This document shows, one piece after another, positions 1 to 11,029 of a stretch of 64,000 nt of DNA. Origin of the DNA: Tulasnella sp. 424 (lineage: Eukaryota; Basidiomycota; Agaricomycetes; Cantharellales; Tulasnellaceae); assembly GCA_019633425.1 (NCBI GenBank), contig WSUB01000025.1, positions 276,072-340,071 of the forward strand, given 5' to 3'. The translations under genes were made by a program, and so were the position numbers. The notes under the pieces were generated by a model. It saw only the letters and a list, made by a program, of their open reading frames with translations. It was not told the origin of the DNA and did not search any database. Position 1 is the stretch's first letter. Each line of letters opens with the position of its first letter.

Positions 1-753
1 GGGATCGGGATTCACTATCAAGAATCGGCCATCGTCGATTCCTCTGGGCAGGGGCATGCAAAGGGTCTAATCATCGGACAGGTGCGCTCCAGCCTTGATC
101 TTACCACTCTAGCTCGATACTCATTCCCTGGGTAACAGCGCCTCATTCCCTCTATCGTCCTGCGAGCAGCTGATTGCAGACCATATCAAATTCAAGACTT
201 GACCCCATCCGATGCTCGTTTCAAACTGTTAATCTTTTGCGGAGATTTGAAAGATGCTGATCAACAAAGAAAATTGGATTCATTTGCCAGAGAACTGGAC
301 TCCGAGACCGGGTTTGTCAGAAGGTCCACCCCAGAGGGTATGTCATTCGACGCTGTATTCGACATCCTTACGATCGGGTGAGTCTGTGCCACAAGCTGGT
401 GTCGCGTCACACCTATGTTGACGCGTTCTGTGTCCCCCCAAGAACGACAAAGAAGGACATTTGCGCCTACACCGAGGTCCCGGCGAGACTCAGAAGTCAT
501 TGGTCGAAGTAAGCGCAATGCCTCACCATAACTAGATCTTCTAAAATCTGATCACCCGATCAGAGTATTCATAGATGACCTCTCCTTGCACCACGGACTT
601 GGCGGAAAGACGTACGAAACGTATGGCATCTCTCCTGGTGGGGCCGTGGTTGTTGTAAGACCAGACGGCTACGTCGGCATGGTCGCACCGTTCGATGGAT
701 CCTCCCAACATCTCGACGCCTATTTCTCCCGATTTCTGCATTCGGATAAATAA
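1..753 (+). CDS. FAD phenol 2-monooxygenase-like protein, C-terminal part (5' end outside window)
   Basis: Exons <1..131, 180..377, 443..508 and 564..753 join in one frame to give the last 194 residues. They form the thioredoxin-like C-terminal dimerisation domain of the phenol hydroxylase family: a strand near LTPSDARFKLLIFCGDL, then TEVPARLRSHWSKVFIDD, then the strongly conserved GGAVVVVRPDGYVGMV block just before the stop. Members are NADPH- and FAD-dependent aromatic hydroxylases in the cytosol. The FAD and substrate domains must lie upstream of base 1, so the substrate cannot be inferred. Introns are 48, 65 and 55 bp. The gene converges on lipase 1. Decayed copies of this same 3' end recur near 3.4, 7.2 and 11.0 kb, so this is the parental intact copy. 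Confidence 0.88.
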
Positions 754-897
754 ATGTAAAGATTGACACCTTGATACCCATATAATGAAGGACACTCTCG
801 CATGAACTGCGCAATCAGAATAACCCGTTAGACGGCTGAGTCCCCCCGGCCGTCTAGAATAAACCAAACCACCCCTGTCTCCCCTAGAAACGGAAAC

Positions 898-2265
898 TCA
901 ACAAGCAGAAGTTCCGACCCAGATGCCGTTGTATGATCCTTGAAAAGGTCGTGAGCCGGCGTACCACGTCGGGAAACCATCACCACTCACCCAAATGATC
1001 AAAAACGTTGCCAAGAAAGATATTAGCTACTGCTCCAGTGCTGCAATGCGAATCGGTATTGTCTGACCCAGGGCAGTTAAACCAATTATTGTTAGCCACA
1101 TTGTGCACTTCGCCTATGGGCCGTCGTGTCAGCAACCTAACGCGAGTCAAGTCATCCATGCAGTACATGCCTTGTGGGTGAGCGAAGCCCATCAATCGTC
1201 CTAATATGCCATCGCGGAATCAATGTCTGACCGAAATGGCGGGTAATTGCTCCAGACCCGGTACTCACCTGGGACAATAGGAATTGGGTCTTGCGAGTGA
1301 GTGAGTCGCGTTATGTCAAAGGACTTCAGGTAGTTCGCAAACGCGGGGTTGCCGACCCGCGGCCCTCCTAGAGTGATTGTTTTGGTGGTAATCGAAGGGA
1401 TTTGAATTTTTAGGTAAATGCTGTCCAACAAAGCTAATGCTCCCTAAACAATGTCGTTAGACTGGCGTGTTTACCAAGGCTACACTGGCTTACCCCCAAC
1501 GAATGGCCAACAATGGTGACCTTTGAGGAAGATTTGGCAGCCATAACTGTCTTGACCGCTTTCAAAATCGGGCTCGCCGCACGTTTAAAGGTATCTTGGA
1601 AGCCTCCGTGAACTGGAACAGAGCAAGTCAGCGTCTTGGGCTTTTAGAAAACATGGAGACACTCACCCATGACCGACGAACTGATTCCTGGAAAGTACGC
1701 CTGCAAATACGTTTCGTATGAAAGACTAAAGTACATAACACTCCGATTCCACTCACTTGATCCATCCGATCTGGGATAAAATCGATATCGTTAATTAAAG
1801 ATAGAAATTGAGTAGGATCAGTCCCTTCGTGGGCCACAACGATGGAGTCTGGGAAAACAACATTGATCACGAGTAAGTTCCTACTGCTTTGTAAATTTAT
1901 GGAGCTGACATACTCAGGCTTGGGGACCATCCAACGAACCAGACGGGTGTAGCATCACCGTCGCCTCCACCGGCATAAATCTGAAAGTCGGATATGGCGT
2001 TGCAGGCCGCTAGTGGGAAGACGGCGGAGTACTGTCAATATCACGAACGAAGGCCCATCAAGACAAAGGAACACGAACCTCCACAATTCCACTTATTTGC
2101 GCCCTTGGTGCAGTAAGCGGCTCGAGCGAATTGGATATACGGGGTATAAGACGAAACGAGCGAAGCGAGGGCCGCCGTAACGCCGCTCCCTCTCTCGTTG
2201 ACAACCGGCGCAGCTAGAGCGGAAACGGCAACTTGGGCGAGGAAGAAAAGAATGTGAAAGATCAT
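898..2265 (-). CDS. Secreted class 3 (Rhizomucor-type) lipase, copy 1
   Basis: Nine exons: 2079..2265, 1914..2009, 1757..1848, 1667..1700, 1494..1612, 1269..1443, 1171..1200, 991..1113, 898..938. They sum to 897 bp and 298 aa with no disruption. A signal peptide (MIFHILFFLAQVAVSALA) starts the protein. The lipase core follows: VVAHEGTDP, the nucleophile elbow VGHSLG, TLGGPRVGNPAF, SQDPIPIVPG with the acid, and DHLGSYNG with the catalytic His near the C-terminus. The expected role is hydrolysis of extracellular acylglycerols or other esters; the substrate is not readable. Intron 7 uses a GC donor. An in-frame ATG at 2328 exists, but 2265 matches the other copies. A TATA-like element lies at 2414-2419. 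It is the most diverged of the four copies. Confidence 0.9.
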
Positions 2266-3448
2266 TGGAGGGAATGTATGAGGATATGACGAGAAAAGGA
2301 GGGAATGGGGGCGTTCTGCCGTACGCATTTCCTTTGAGCCCCGGGGCCTTTTTCAATCCCTCCCAGCCAGGTTCGAACACATCCCTGAAATTACCAGGCC
2401 GACCAAAATAGCAGTATATTCCGGCTTGCTGGGCTATTTTTCTGTTCGATGATGGTAACATTGACCACTTTTCCACGACGAAGAGGGCCTGGGACCGTGC
2501 TGTCCGACATTCGTTTTCCTAAACAAAGGTAAACAACGTGGACTACGTTGCAGGTGACCCGCTAACTTGTGCTGGGAAGCCTCTCAGCCAGAGTTTCGAA
2601 ATCAGAGGGGTCCAGGATCCGAGCAATTTTCAGCTGATCGCCAACACCTGGACGAGAAAAGCACGAGAAAGCCAACATGGAAGCGGCTTTTGGAACTTCT
2701 ATGGCGGCCTTCGTCCGAGAGCTCTAGACCTGCGTTTAAGGGTAGCGCAGAATACCCTTTATCGTGAAGGGACATTAATAGAACGAGTTCCGTAAAAGGC
2801 ATGCGACGGGGGGACAAGCAGAAGTCCTCCGACTGCCGATCAGAAGAATATTCCCATTGTTCTCTGCCGGCTTCGCTTCTAACACCACCATAACCGCATG
2901 GAGGGGGCATGGGCAGAACGGATACCGCGCGGAATTCTTCTTCATCTTGAGAGATGTTTCAAAATACGATCGGAGTAGTTGCGGCCGCGGAAAGTCTTGC
3001 GCGGTTCTTGCCAGAAAGGGATTAACGTTTGGAGGGGGAGTGAGACAGGGTCATCATCCCATTCAACAATTTGACCAACGACCAGTCATTTTTGGATATC
3101 GCTCAGCCCGTTGATAGAGAAGTTGTGCAGGCCCAATGGCTGTCTAGTCTTGAAGAGGAAAGGAGGTTTCGGGTGAGGGAGCGATTTAACCCCCAAAGGA
3201 CGGAGTGGACGAGACCAAGGCCACGAAGAGAAGGGCTGAAATTTTGTGGTACATACATGGGAAGAGTTTCTTGGAAGGTGCTATCTGTACGGCCACTTGA
3301 GGTGCTTGTTGGTGGGAGGAGTTCCGAGAAGCCAAGAAACGCTGCACAATTACGCACAAACATCTCACGATCGCTCTTTTGTCACCAACACAAGGGGAGA
3401 GTGGTAGTGTTCCGGCCAAGAATACGGTAAGGATGCGTGTGCAAGCTT
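2266..3448. other. Intergenic part of array unit 1; no gene seen
   Basis: This stretch lies upstream of lipase 1 and corresponds to the lipase/Cys-rich divergent promoter region of unit 4 (12970-14116). Open frames here are interrupted in the other units and show no shared reading frame, so I read it as non-coding promoter and repeat sequence. It ends at the array junction. Unlike units 2 to 4 it has no recognisable first exon of the Cys-rich gene. Confidence 0.6.
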
Positions 3449-3900
3449 TGAGACCAAGTTTATCAGAAGGTCCACTCCAGATGCAATGTTATTCGACTCT
3501 GCTTTCAATATCCTTATGATTGGGTGAGTTTGCACCACGACTTGGCGTCGCGTCACACCGATGTCGACGCAGTATATGACCCTCAAAGATTGAGGAAGAA
3601 GTTGATTTAAGACTATACCGAGGTCCCAACGAGACCCAGAAATCATTGGGTCAAAGTCAAAGTAAGCGTAATTGCTCGCCGTGAATGCGCCGTCTAATCT
3701 CTGCTCATCCGACCAGAGTATTCATTGATGACACTGCCTCGCACCACGGACTCGGCAGGGAGACGTACGAAACATAACCGCATCTCCCTTGGTGGGGCAG
3801 TTTTTGCTGTAAGACCAGACGGCTACATCGGCCTGGTCGATAGATCCTCCCAAAATATTAACGCTTATTTCTCCCAGTTCTTCATTCAAATAAATAAATA
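3449..3900 (+). pseudogene. Decayed 3' end of the phenol-hydroxylase-like gene, relic A
   Basis: The sequence starts inside the second exon of the hydroxylase fragment at 1-753 and keeps the intron donor (gtgagt after ATTGG), the HWVK block and the VFIDD exon start. The last exon is disrupted: a TAA follows TYET where the family has YGISPGG, and downstream residues are out of frame before the RPDGYIG block reappears. No upstream exons exist, so it cannot encode an enzyme. It marks the left end of array unit 2. Confidence 0.8.
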
Positions 3901-4043
3901 TCGGGACTGACACGTTGATACCCATACAATGAAGGACGCTCTCGCATGAACTGCACAATCAGAATATTCCCTTGGAAAGCGAGTCTCCAGCCAATTAGAA
4001 TACGTCAAAGCCACCCTGTCTCCCCCCCCCCCCCAACGAAAAC

Positions 4044-5406
4044 TTAGCAATAAGTAGTTCCCATCCAGAGACCGTTGTACGGGCCTTGAAACATTCGTTA
4101 GCTGGCGTGCCACGTCGGGGAACTATCACCTCTCACCCAAATGATCTGTAATGTTGCCAACAAAGATATTGGGTACATTTCCAGTGCTGCAGTGCACATC
4201 GGTGTTGTCCGACCCAGGGCAGTTATACCAATTGTTGTCCACCGAATACTGATGCACTTCGCCTATAAACGGTCGTCTCAGCAAGCTAAGGCGATTCGGG
4301 TTATCAATCTACCACATGCCTTGCGGGTGAGCGAAGCCCAGCCCTCGACCTAATATACCTCGGGGAGATCAGTGTCTGGCCAAATGAACGGCAACGGCCC
4401 AAAAACCGACACTGACCTGGGACAATAGGAACTAGGTCTAGCTCGTGAGTGATCCGTGTTAAGTCAAAGGACTTGAGGTAGTCCGCAAAAGCAGGGTTGC
4501 CGACCCGAGGCCCTCCTAGAGTGACTGTTTTGATAGTAATCGAAGGAATCTGAATTTTAAGGTAAACGCTGTCTAACAACGCTAATGCTCCCTAAACAAT
4601 GTCGTTAGACTGGCGTGTCTATCAAGGCCACGGCGGCTTACCCCCAACGAATGGCCAACAAGGGTGACCTTTGAGGAAGATTTGGCAGCCATGACTGTCT
4701 TGACCGCGGTCAAAATCGAGCTCGCCGAACGTTTAAACGTATCTTGGAAGCCTCCATGAACTGGAACAGAGCAAGTCAGCGTCATAGGCTTTGAGGGAAC
4801 ATGGAGACACCCACCCATGATCGACGAACTGATTCCTGGAAAGTACGCCTGTAAAGACGTTTCACATTAAAGACTGAAATACGTAGTATCCACATTCCAC
4901 TCACTTGATCCATTGGATCTGGGACAAAATCGGCATCATTGAGTATGGATAAGAATTGAGTAGGATCGGTCCCTTCGTGGGCCACAACGATTGAGTCTGG
5001 CGGTCACGAGTAAGTCCCCCCCCCCCCTTCAAGAATTTATGGAGAAGACATACTCAGGCTTGAGGACCATCCAACGAACCAGAAGGGCGTAGCAGCATCG
5101 TCACCTCCGCCGGCATAAATCTGAAAGCTGGATATAGCATTTCAGGCCGCTAGTGGGAAGACGGCGGAGGGGCCATTGTCATCATCATGAACGGGGTCCC
5201 ATCAAGACAAGGGAACACTGACCTCCGCAAGTCCACACGGATGCGCCCCCGGTGCAGTAAGCGGCTCGAGCGAGTTGGATATAAGGGGTATAGGAAGAAA
5301 TGACCGAGGCGGAGGCGGCCGTAACCCCGTCTCTCTCGTTGACAATTGGCGCAGCGAGAGCGGAAACCGCAACTTGAACGAGGAAGAGAAGAATGGAAAA
5401 GATCAT
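4044..5406 (-). pseudogene. Class 3 lipase copy 2, broken by one nonsense codon
   Basis: All nine exons of the lipase family are present with correct splice sites: 5223..5406, 5054..5149, 4905..4996, 4815..4848, 4642..4760, 4417..4591, 4320..4349, 4137..4262, 4044..4084. The signal peptide, GHSLG nucleophile, acid and DHLG histidine motifs all remain. At the third codon of exon 2 (5142-5144), the conserved cysteine codon of the other copies reads TGA, which would stop translation at codon 64. Nothing else is disrupted, so inactivation is recent or the base is an assembly error. Intron 7 has a GC donor. Intron 2 contains a long C run on the plus strand near 5018. A TATA-like element is at 5554-5559. 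Confidence 0.82.
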
Positions 5407-5643
5407 TGGAGGGAATGGTCTGAGGATACGACGAGAAAAGGGAGGAACAGAGGCGTTCTGCCGTTCTCATTCCTTCAGCGCTGGAGCCTTTTCAATCCCT
5501 CCCAGCCAGGTTCGGGCTCATCCCTGGAATTATCAGGCAGACCAAAAGCGCAGTATATACCAGCTTACTGGGCTATTTTCCCGCTCGATGGTGGTAGCAT
5601 CGACCACTTTCGTACGACGAAGAGAGCCTGAGAAGACGTCGAC

Positions 5644-5676
5644 TGAATGTCGGACAGCACGGCGGCCCGACATTCA
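5644..5676. promoter_or_regulatory. Perfect 10-bp inverted repeat upstream of lipase 2
   Basis: TGAATGTCGG at 5644-5653 is followed 13 bp later by its exact complement, CCGACATTCA, at 5667-5676. It lies about 240 bp upstream of the lipase 2 start. The same element recurs at the same place in units 3 and 4 (9354-9386, 9531-9563, 13209-13241). It could be an operator-like dyad or simply a product of a local inverted duplication; no known factor site is recognised. Confidence 0.6.
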
Positions 5677-6557
5677 TTTTCCCAAAGGAGGTAAACGATA
5701 TGGTCTACATAGCAGGTGACCTGCTAACTTGCTGGTGGGAAGCCTCTCAGCCACCGTTTCGATCGGAGGGGGTCCATGAGCCGAGCACCTTTCAGCTGAT
5801 TGTCTAGAACCGGACGAGAAAAACACGAGAAAGCCAGGATGGAAGCTGCCTTTGGAAGTGCTGTGGCGGCCTTCGTCCGGGAGCCCAAGACCTCTATTTG
5901 GAAGGTAGCTCCTATCTTAAAGCAATATTAATAGAACAACATCAGTAGAGGATATACAACGGAGGGACGAGAATGAGTCGTCGGACTCCTCATCGGGCGA
6001 ATATTGCCATTGTTCTGCCGACTTCGCTTCTTACTGCGCCATAACCGCGTGGACAGGGCATGGGCAGAACCGATACCGCGCGGAGCTCTTCTTCAGCTTG
6101 AGAGATGTTTCTAAATACAATCAGGGAGTGGCCGCTCCCGCGAAAAAAAGTCTTGTGCGATCCTTGCCGAAAAGGATTAACGTTCGGACGACAAGGTCCT
6201 GGGTGAAACAGGGTTATCGTCGCATTCAACAATTTGACCCACGACCAGTTATTTTGGATATCCTTCAGCCAGTTGATAGAGAAATCGTGCAGGTCAAATG
6301 GCTGCCTAATCTTGAAGAGGAAAGGAGGTCCAAGTTTCGGGTGTGGGGAGAGATTTCATCCCCAACTTGAATAGACCGAGAGGATGAAATCAACGCCACA
6401 CAGAGATGGCTGGATCTTTGCGGTACATGAGAAGAGGCTCCAGACAGATGCTCTGTGTGCGACCACTTGAGGTACTTGTTGGTGAGAGGAATTCCGAGAA
6501 GCCGAGAAACACCGCACAATTCCTCGCAAACATCTCACGTGGTCTTTTGTCACCCCG

Positions 6558-6700
6558 ATGCTAATGGCTCGAACCCCCGGGACCAAGAAATCAGCCAAGG
6601 CACCGAGCCGGAGGAAGGAGAGAAGGAGCCGGTCGGAAACGCAAGCTAGCTCAATCTGACAATGAGCCGCCTTCTGGCATCTCCCACAGCTCCAATGACG
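6558..6700 (+). pseudogene. Orphan first exon of the Cys-rich gene, unit 2 (frameshifted)
   Basis: The stretch is homologous to exon 1 of the gene at 14117, from the ATG to the donor after TCCAATGACG. An extra A near 6590 shifts the frame after GTKK, so the basic QSDNEP tail is lost. The second exon is absent because the array junction follows. It is a duplication remnant rather than a working gene. Confidence 0.65.
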
Positions 6701-6739
6701 GTGCGTTAATGGGGAACAATCCGGCCACCCTCACAGGCT

Positions 6740-7190
6740 GAAGCCAGATCTGCCGCGGAAAGTCTTGCGCGGTTCTTGCCGAAAAGGGATTAACGTTTGG
6801 ATGACGAGAAATGAAACAGGGCCATCCAAAAATCTGACCAACGACCAGTAACTTTTGGATGTCACTCGGCCCGTTGATAGAGAAATTGTGCAGGCTAAGT
6901 GGCTGTCTAGTCTTGGGAAGGAAAGGAGGTTGCGGGTGAGGGAGCGATTTAACCCCAAAAGGATGGAGTGGACGAGACCAACGCCACGAAGAGAAGGGCT
7001 GAAATTTGCGGTACATGAGAAGAGGTTCCGGAAAGGTACTATCTGTGCGACCACTTGAGGTAGGTATTGGTGGGAGGCGTTCCGAGAAGCTACACAATTA
7101 CGCATAAACATCTCACAATCGTTCTTTTGCCACCAACACAAGGGGAGAGTGGTAGTGTTCCGGCGAAGAACACGGTAGAAAAGCATGCGA
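6740..7190. repeat. Second copy of the Cys-rich upstream segment inside unit 2
   Basis: This repeats the segment at about 6.13-6.55 kb in diverged form, beginning around the shared stretch gtcttgcgcggttcttgcc and ending at the array junction. The same duplication is seen in unit 3 (about 10.59-11.03 kb). In unit 1 the corresponding single segment is at about 2.99-3.44 kb and in unit 4 at about 13.70-14.10 kb. Open frames inside it are not shared between copies. Confidence 0.65.
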
Positions 7191-7191
7191 A

Positions 7192-7626
7192 AGTTCTGAG
7201 ACCGAGTCTGTTCGAAAGTCTACCCGGATGTGCTATTCGACTTATCCTTATGATTGGGTATTTGCACCACGACTTGGCGTCGCGTCACACCTGTGTTGAC
7301 GCATTATATGTCCCTCAGGATTGAAGAAGGTGATTTGCGACTACACCGAGATCCCAGCAAATCACTGGGTCAAAGTAAGCGCGATGGCTCGCCATGACTG
7401 CGTCTTCTAATCTCTGATCATCCGACCAGCCTACTCATCGATGACACCTCCCTGCACTATGGACTCAGCGTAAAGACGTACGACGCATACGGCATCTCTC
7501 CTGGTGGGGCCGTGGCTGTCGTGAGACCGGACGGCTATGTCGGCGTGGTCGCGCCGCTCGATGGATCATTCCTCCCAAATATCGATGCCTTATATTTCTC
7601 CTAGGTTTCTTCATTCAGATAAATAA
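7192..7626 (+). pseudogene. Decayed 3' end of the phenol-hydroxylase-like gene, relic B
   Basis: The final exon is well preserved: LIDDTSLHYGLSVKTY runs into AYGISPGGAVAVVRPDGYVG. It ends early at a TAG within the conserved DAYFS region, and the preceding exons are shortened and out of frame. Only the last part of the C-terminal domain is present, with no promoter or start, so the piece is non-functional. It forms the left end of unit 3. Confidence 0.8.
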
Positions 7627-7759
7627 ATATAGAGACAGACACATTAATACCCATTCAATGAAGGACGCCCCCGCATGAACTACGCGATCAGAATAATACG
7701 TTGGACAGCGAGTCTCCAGCCAAATCAAATCACCCTTGTCTCCCCTCCGAAACGAAAAT

Positions 7760-9116
7760 TTAGCAATAAATAGTTCCAACCCAGAGGTCATTGTACGGGC
7801 CTTGAAACAGTCGTAAGCCGGCGTGCCACGTCGAGGAACTATCACCTCTCACCTAAATGATCCACAATGTCGCTAAGAAAGATATTGAGGACATTCCCAG
7901 TGCTGCATCGTAGATCGGTGTTATCTGACCCAGGGCAGTTATACCACTTGTCGTCCGCCGAAGACTGGTGCACTTCGCCTATGAACGGTCATCTCAGCAA
8001 GCTAAGGCGATTCTGGTTATCAATCTAGCACATACCTTGCGGGTGAGCGAAGCCCAGCCCTCGACCTGATATACCATGGGGAGATCAGTGTCTGGCCGAG
8101 TGAAGGGCAGCTTCCCGAAGACCGACACTGACCTGGGACAATAGGAATTGGGTCTAGCTCGTGCGTGATCCGTGTTAAGTCAAAGGACTTGAGGTAGTCC
8201 GCAAAAGCAGGGTTGCCGACCCGCGGCCCTCCTAGAGTGACTGTTTTGATGGTAATCGAAGGAATCTGAATTTTAAGGTAAACGCTGTCTAACAAAGCCA
8301 ATGCTCCCTAGAGAATGTCGTCAGACTGGTGTGTCTATCAAGGCCACGGCGGCTTACCCCCAACGAATGGCCAACAAGGGTAACCTTTGAGGAAGATTTG
8401 GCAGCCATGACTGTCTTGACCGCGGTCAAAATCGAGCTCGCCGAGCGTTTAAAGGTATCTTGGAAGCCTCCATGAACTGGAACAGAGCAGGTCAGCGTCT
8501 TGGGTTTCAAGGAACATATCGAGACTTGCCTTTGATCGACGAACTGATTCCTGGGAAGTACGCCTGTAAAGACGTTTCATGTGAAAGACTGATGTACGTA
8601 GTATTCCAATTCCACCCACCTGATCCATTGGATCTGGGACAAAATCAGCATCATTAAGTAGGGATAAAAATTGAGTAGGATCGGTCCCTTCGTGGGCCAC
8701 AACGATGGAGTCTGGCGGTCACGAGTAAGTTCCCCCCCCCCCCCCCTTCAAGAATTTATGGAGTTGACATACTCAGGCTTGAGGACCATCCAACGAACCA
8801 GGAGGGCGTAGCAGCGCCGTCACCTCCACCGGCATAAATCTGAAAGTTGGAGATAGCATTGCAAGCCGCTAGTGGGAAGACGGCGGTGTCATTATCATGA
8901 ACAAGGTCCCATCAAGACAAGGGAACACTGACCTCCGCAGGTCCACACAGATGCGCCCTCGGTGCAATAAGCGGCTCGAGCGAGTTGGATATAAGGCGTA
9001 TAAGACGAAATGACCGAGGCGGAGGCGGCCGTAATCCCGTCTCTCTCGTTGACAATTGGCGCAGCGAGAGCGGAAACCGCAATTTGAGCGAGGAAGAGAA
9101 GAGTGGAAAAGATCAT
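7760..9116 (-). CDS. Secreted class 3 lipase, copy 3
   Basis: Exons 8933..9116, 8773..8868, 8620..8711, 8530..8563, 8358..8476, 8133..8307, 8036..8065, 7853..7978 and 7760..7800 give 298 aa with an open frame. The protein has a signal peptide (MIFSTLLFLAQIAVSALA), VVAHEGTDP, GHSLG, GGPRVGNPAFADYL, HELDPIPIVPG, FAHPQGEVH and a C-terminal DHLGPYNDLWVGTIYC. It should be a secreted esterase/lipase like copies 1 and 4. Intron 4 uses GC rather than GT as donor, and intron 2 carries a run of about 14 C on the plus strand. A TATA-like element is at 9264-9269, about 150 bp upstream of the start. The N gap lies farther upstream and does not touch the coding exons. Confidence 0.9.
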
Positions 9117-9341
9117 TGGAGGGAGTGGTCTGAGGATACGACGAGAAAAGGGAGGAACAGAGGCGTTCTGCCGCTCTCATTCCTTCAGCGCTGGCGCCTT
9201 TTCAATCCCTCCCAGCCAGGTTCGGGCTCATCCCTAGAATTACCAGGCAGACCAAAAGCGCAGTATATACCAGCTTACTGGGCTATTTTCCCGCTCGATG
9301 GTGGTAGCATCGACCACTTTCGTACGACGAAGAGAGCCTGA

Positions 9342-9596
9342 GAAGACGTCGACTGAATGTCGGACAGCACGGCGGCCCGACATTCATTTTCCCAAAGGAG
9401 GTAAACGATATGGTCTACGAGCNNNNNNNNNNNNNNNNNNNNNNNNNNNNNNNNNNNNNNNNNNNNNNNNNNNNNNNNNNNNNNNNNNNNNNNNNNNNNN
9501 NNNNNNNNNNNNNNNNNNGAAGACGTCGACTGAATGTCGGACAGCACGGCGGCCCGACATTCATTTTCCCAAAGGAGGTAAACGATATGGTCTACG
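9342..9596. other. Assembly gap of 96 N flanked by identical 78-bp sequence
   Basis: Bases 9423-9518 are N. The 78 bases 9342-9419 are identical to 9519-9596, so the same sequence sits on both sides of the gap. This is the pattern left when two overlapping contigs are placed end to end without merging. A genuine local tandem duplication is the alternative. The true distance across the gap may be zero or negative. Confidence 0.85.
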
Positions 9597-10401
9597 TAGC
9601 AGGTGACCTGCTAACTTGCTGGTGGGAAGCCTCTTAGCCACCGTTTCGATCGGAGGGGGTCCATGAGCCGAGCACCTTTCAGCTGATTGTCTAGAGCCGG
9701 ATGAGAAAAACACGGGAAAGCCAGGATGGAAGCTGCTTTTGGGAGTTCTGTGGCGGCCTTCGTCCGGGAGCTCAAGACCTGTATTTGGAAGGTAGCGCAG
9801 AATAACCCCTATCTTCAAGGCACGCCAATAGAACGACATCCGTAAAGGATATACAACGGAGGGACGAGAATGAGTTGTCTGACTCCTCATTGGGCGAATA
9901 TTGCCATTGTTCTGCCGACTTCGCTTCCTACTGCGCCATAACCGCGTGGACTGGGCAGAGGCAGAACCGGTACCGCGCGGAACTCTTCTTATGCTTCAGA
10001 AGTGTTTCTAAATACAATTAGGGAGTGACCGCTGTCTCGACAAAAAAGTGTTGTGCGGTTCTTGCCGAAAAGGGATTCACGTTCGGACGACAAGGTCCTA
10101 GTGAAAGAGGGTCATCGTCACATTCAATGATTTGACCCACGACCAATTATTTTGTATATCCCTTAGACAGGCCAAATGGCTGCCTGGTCTTGAAGAGGAA
10201 AGGGGGTCCAAGTTTCGGGTGTAGGGAGCGATTTCATCCCCAATAGACCGTTGGATGAAATCAACGCCACCTCGAGAGGGAGAATCTTTGCAGTGCATGC
10301 AAGAGTTTGCCATACATGGGACCACTTGAGGTCCTTGTTAGTGAGAGGAGTTCCGAGAAGCCAAGAAACACCGCACAATCACTCGCAAGCATCCCACGCG
10401 T

Positions 10402-10543
10402 ATGCCAATGGGTCGAAACCCCGGGACCAAGAACCAGCCAGGGCACCGAGCCGGAGGGAGGACAGAAGCAGCTGATCAGAAACGCAAGCGAGCTCAATCT
10501 GACAATGAGCCCCCTTCTAGCATCTCCCACGACTCCAATGACG
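10402..10543 (+). pseudogene. Orphan intact first exon of the Cys-rich gene, unit 3
   Basis: ATG through the splice donor (ACG then gtgtgt) is open and in the same phase as exon 1 at 14117-14255. It encodes a basic stretch with GTKNQPGHRAGGR and DQKRKRAQSDNEP. No second exon follows, because the upstream repeat segment and array junction take its place. If transcribed, the donor could only join to sequence of the next unit. Confidence 0.6.
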
Positions 10544-11029
10544 GTGTGTTTAGTGGGGAGCAATTCGGCCACCCTCAGAGGCTGGAGCCAGAGTGCAGCT
10601 CTGCCGCGAAAAGTCTTGCGCGGTTCTTGCCGAGAAGGGATTAACGTTTGGACGACGAGGAATGAAACAGGGTCATCGTCATATCAAAATTTGACCAACG
10701 ACCAGTAACCGTTGGACATCACTCTGCCCGTGAGAGAGAAGCTGTGCAGACCAGAAGCAAAGGAGGTCTAGGGTGAGGGGCGATTTAGCCCAAAAAAGAC
10801 TTAGTGAACGAGACCAACGCCACGACGACAAGAGCTGAAATTTTGCGGTACATGAGAAGAGGTCCCGGAAAGGCGCTATGATATCTGTGCGACCGCTTGA
10901 GCCAAGAAATGCTGCACAATTAGGCACAGACATCTCGCGATCGTTCTTTTGTTACTACACTCAAGGGGGGAGTGGTAGTGTTCCGGTCAAGAATACAGTA
11001 GCTATAGAAAGCATGCGGAAGTTCTGAGA

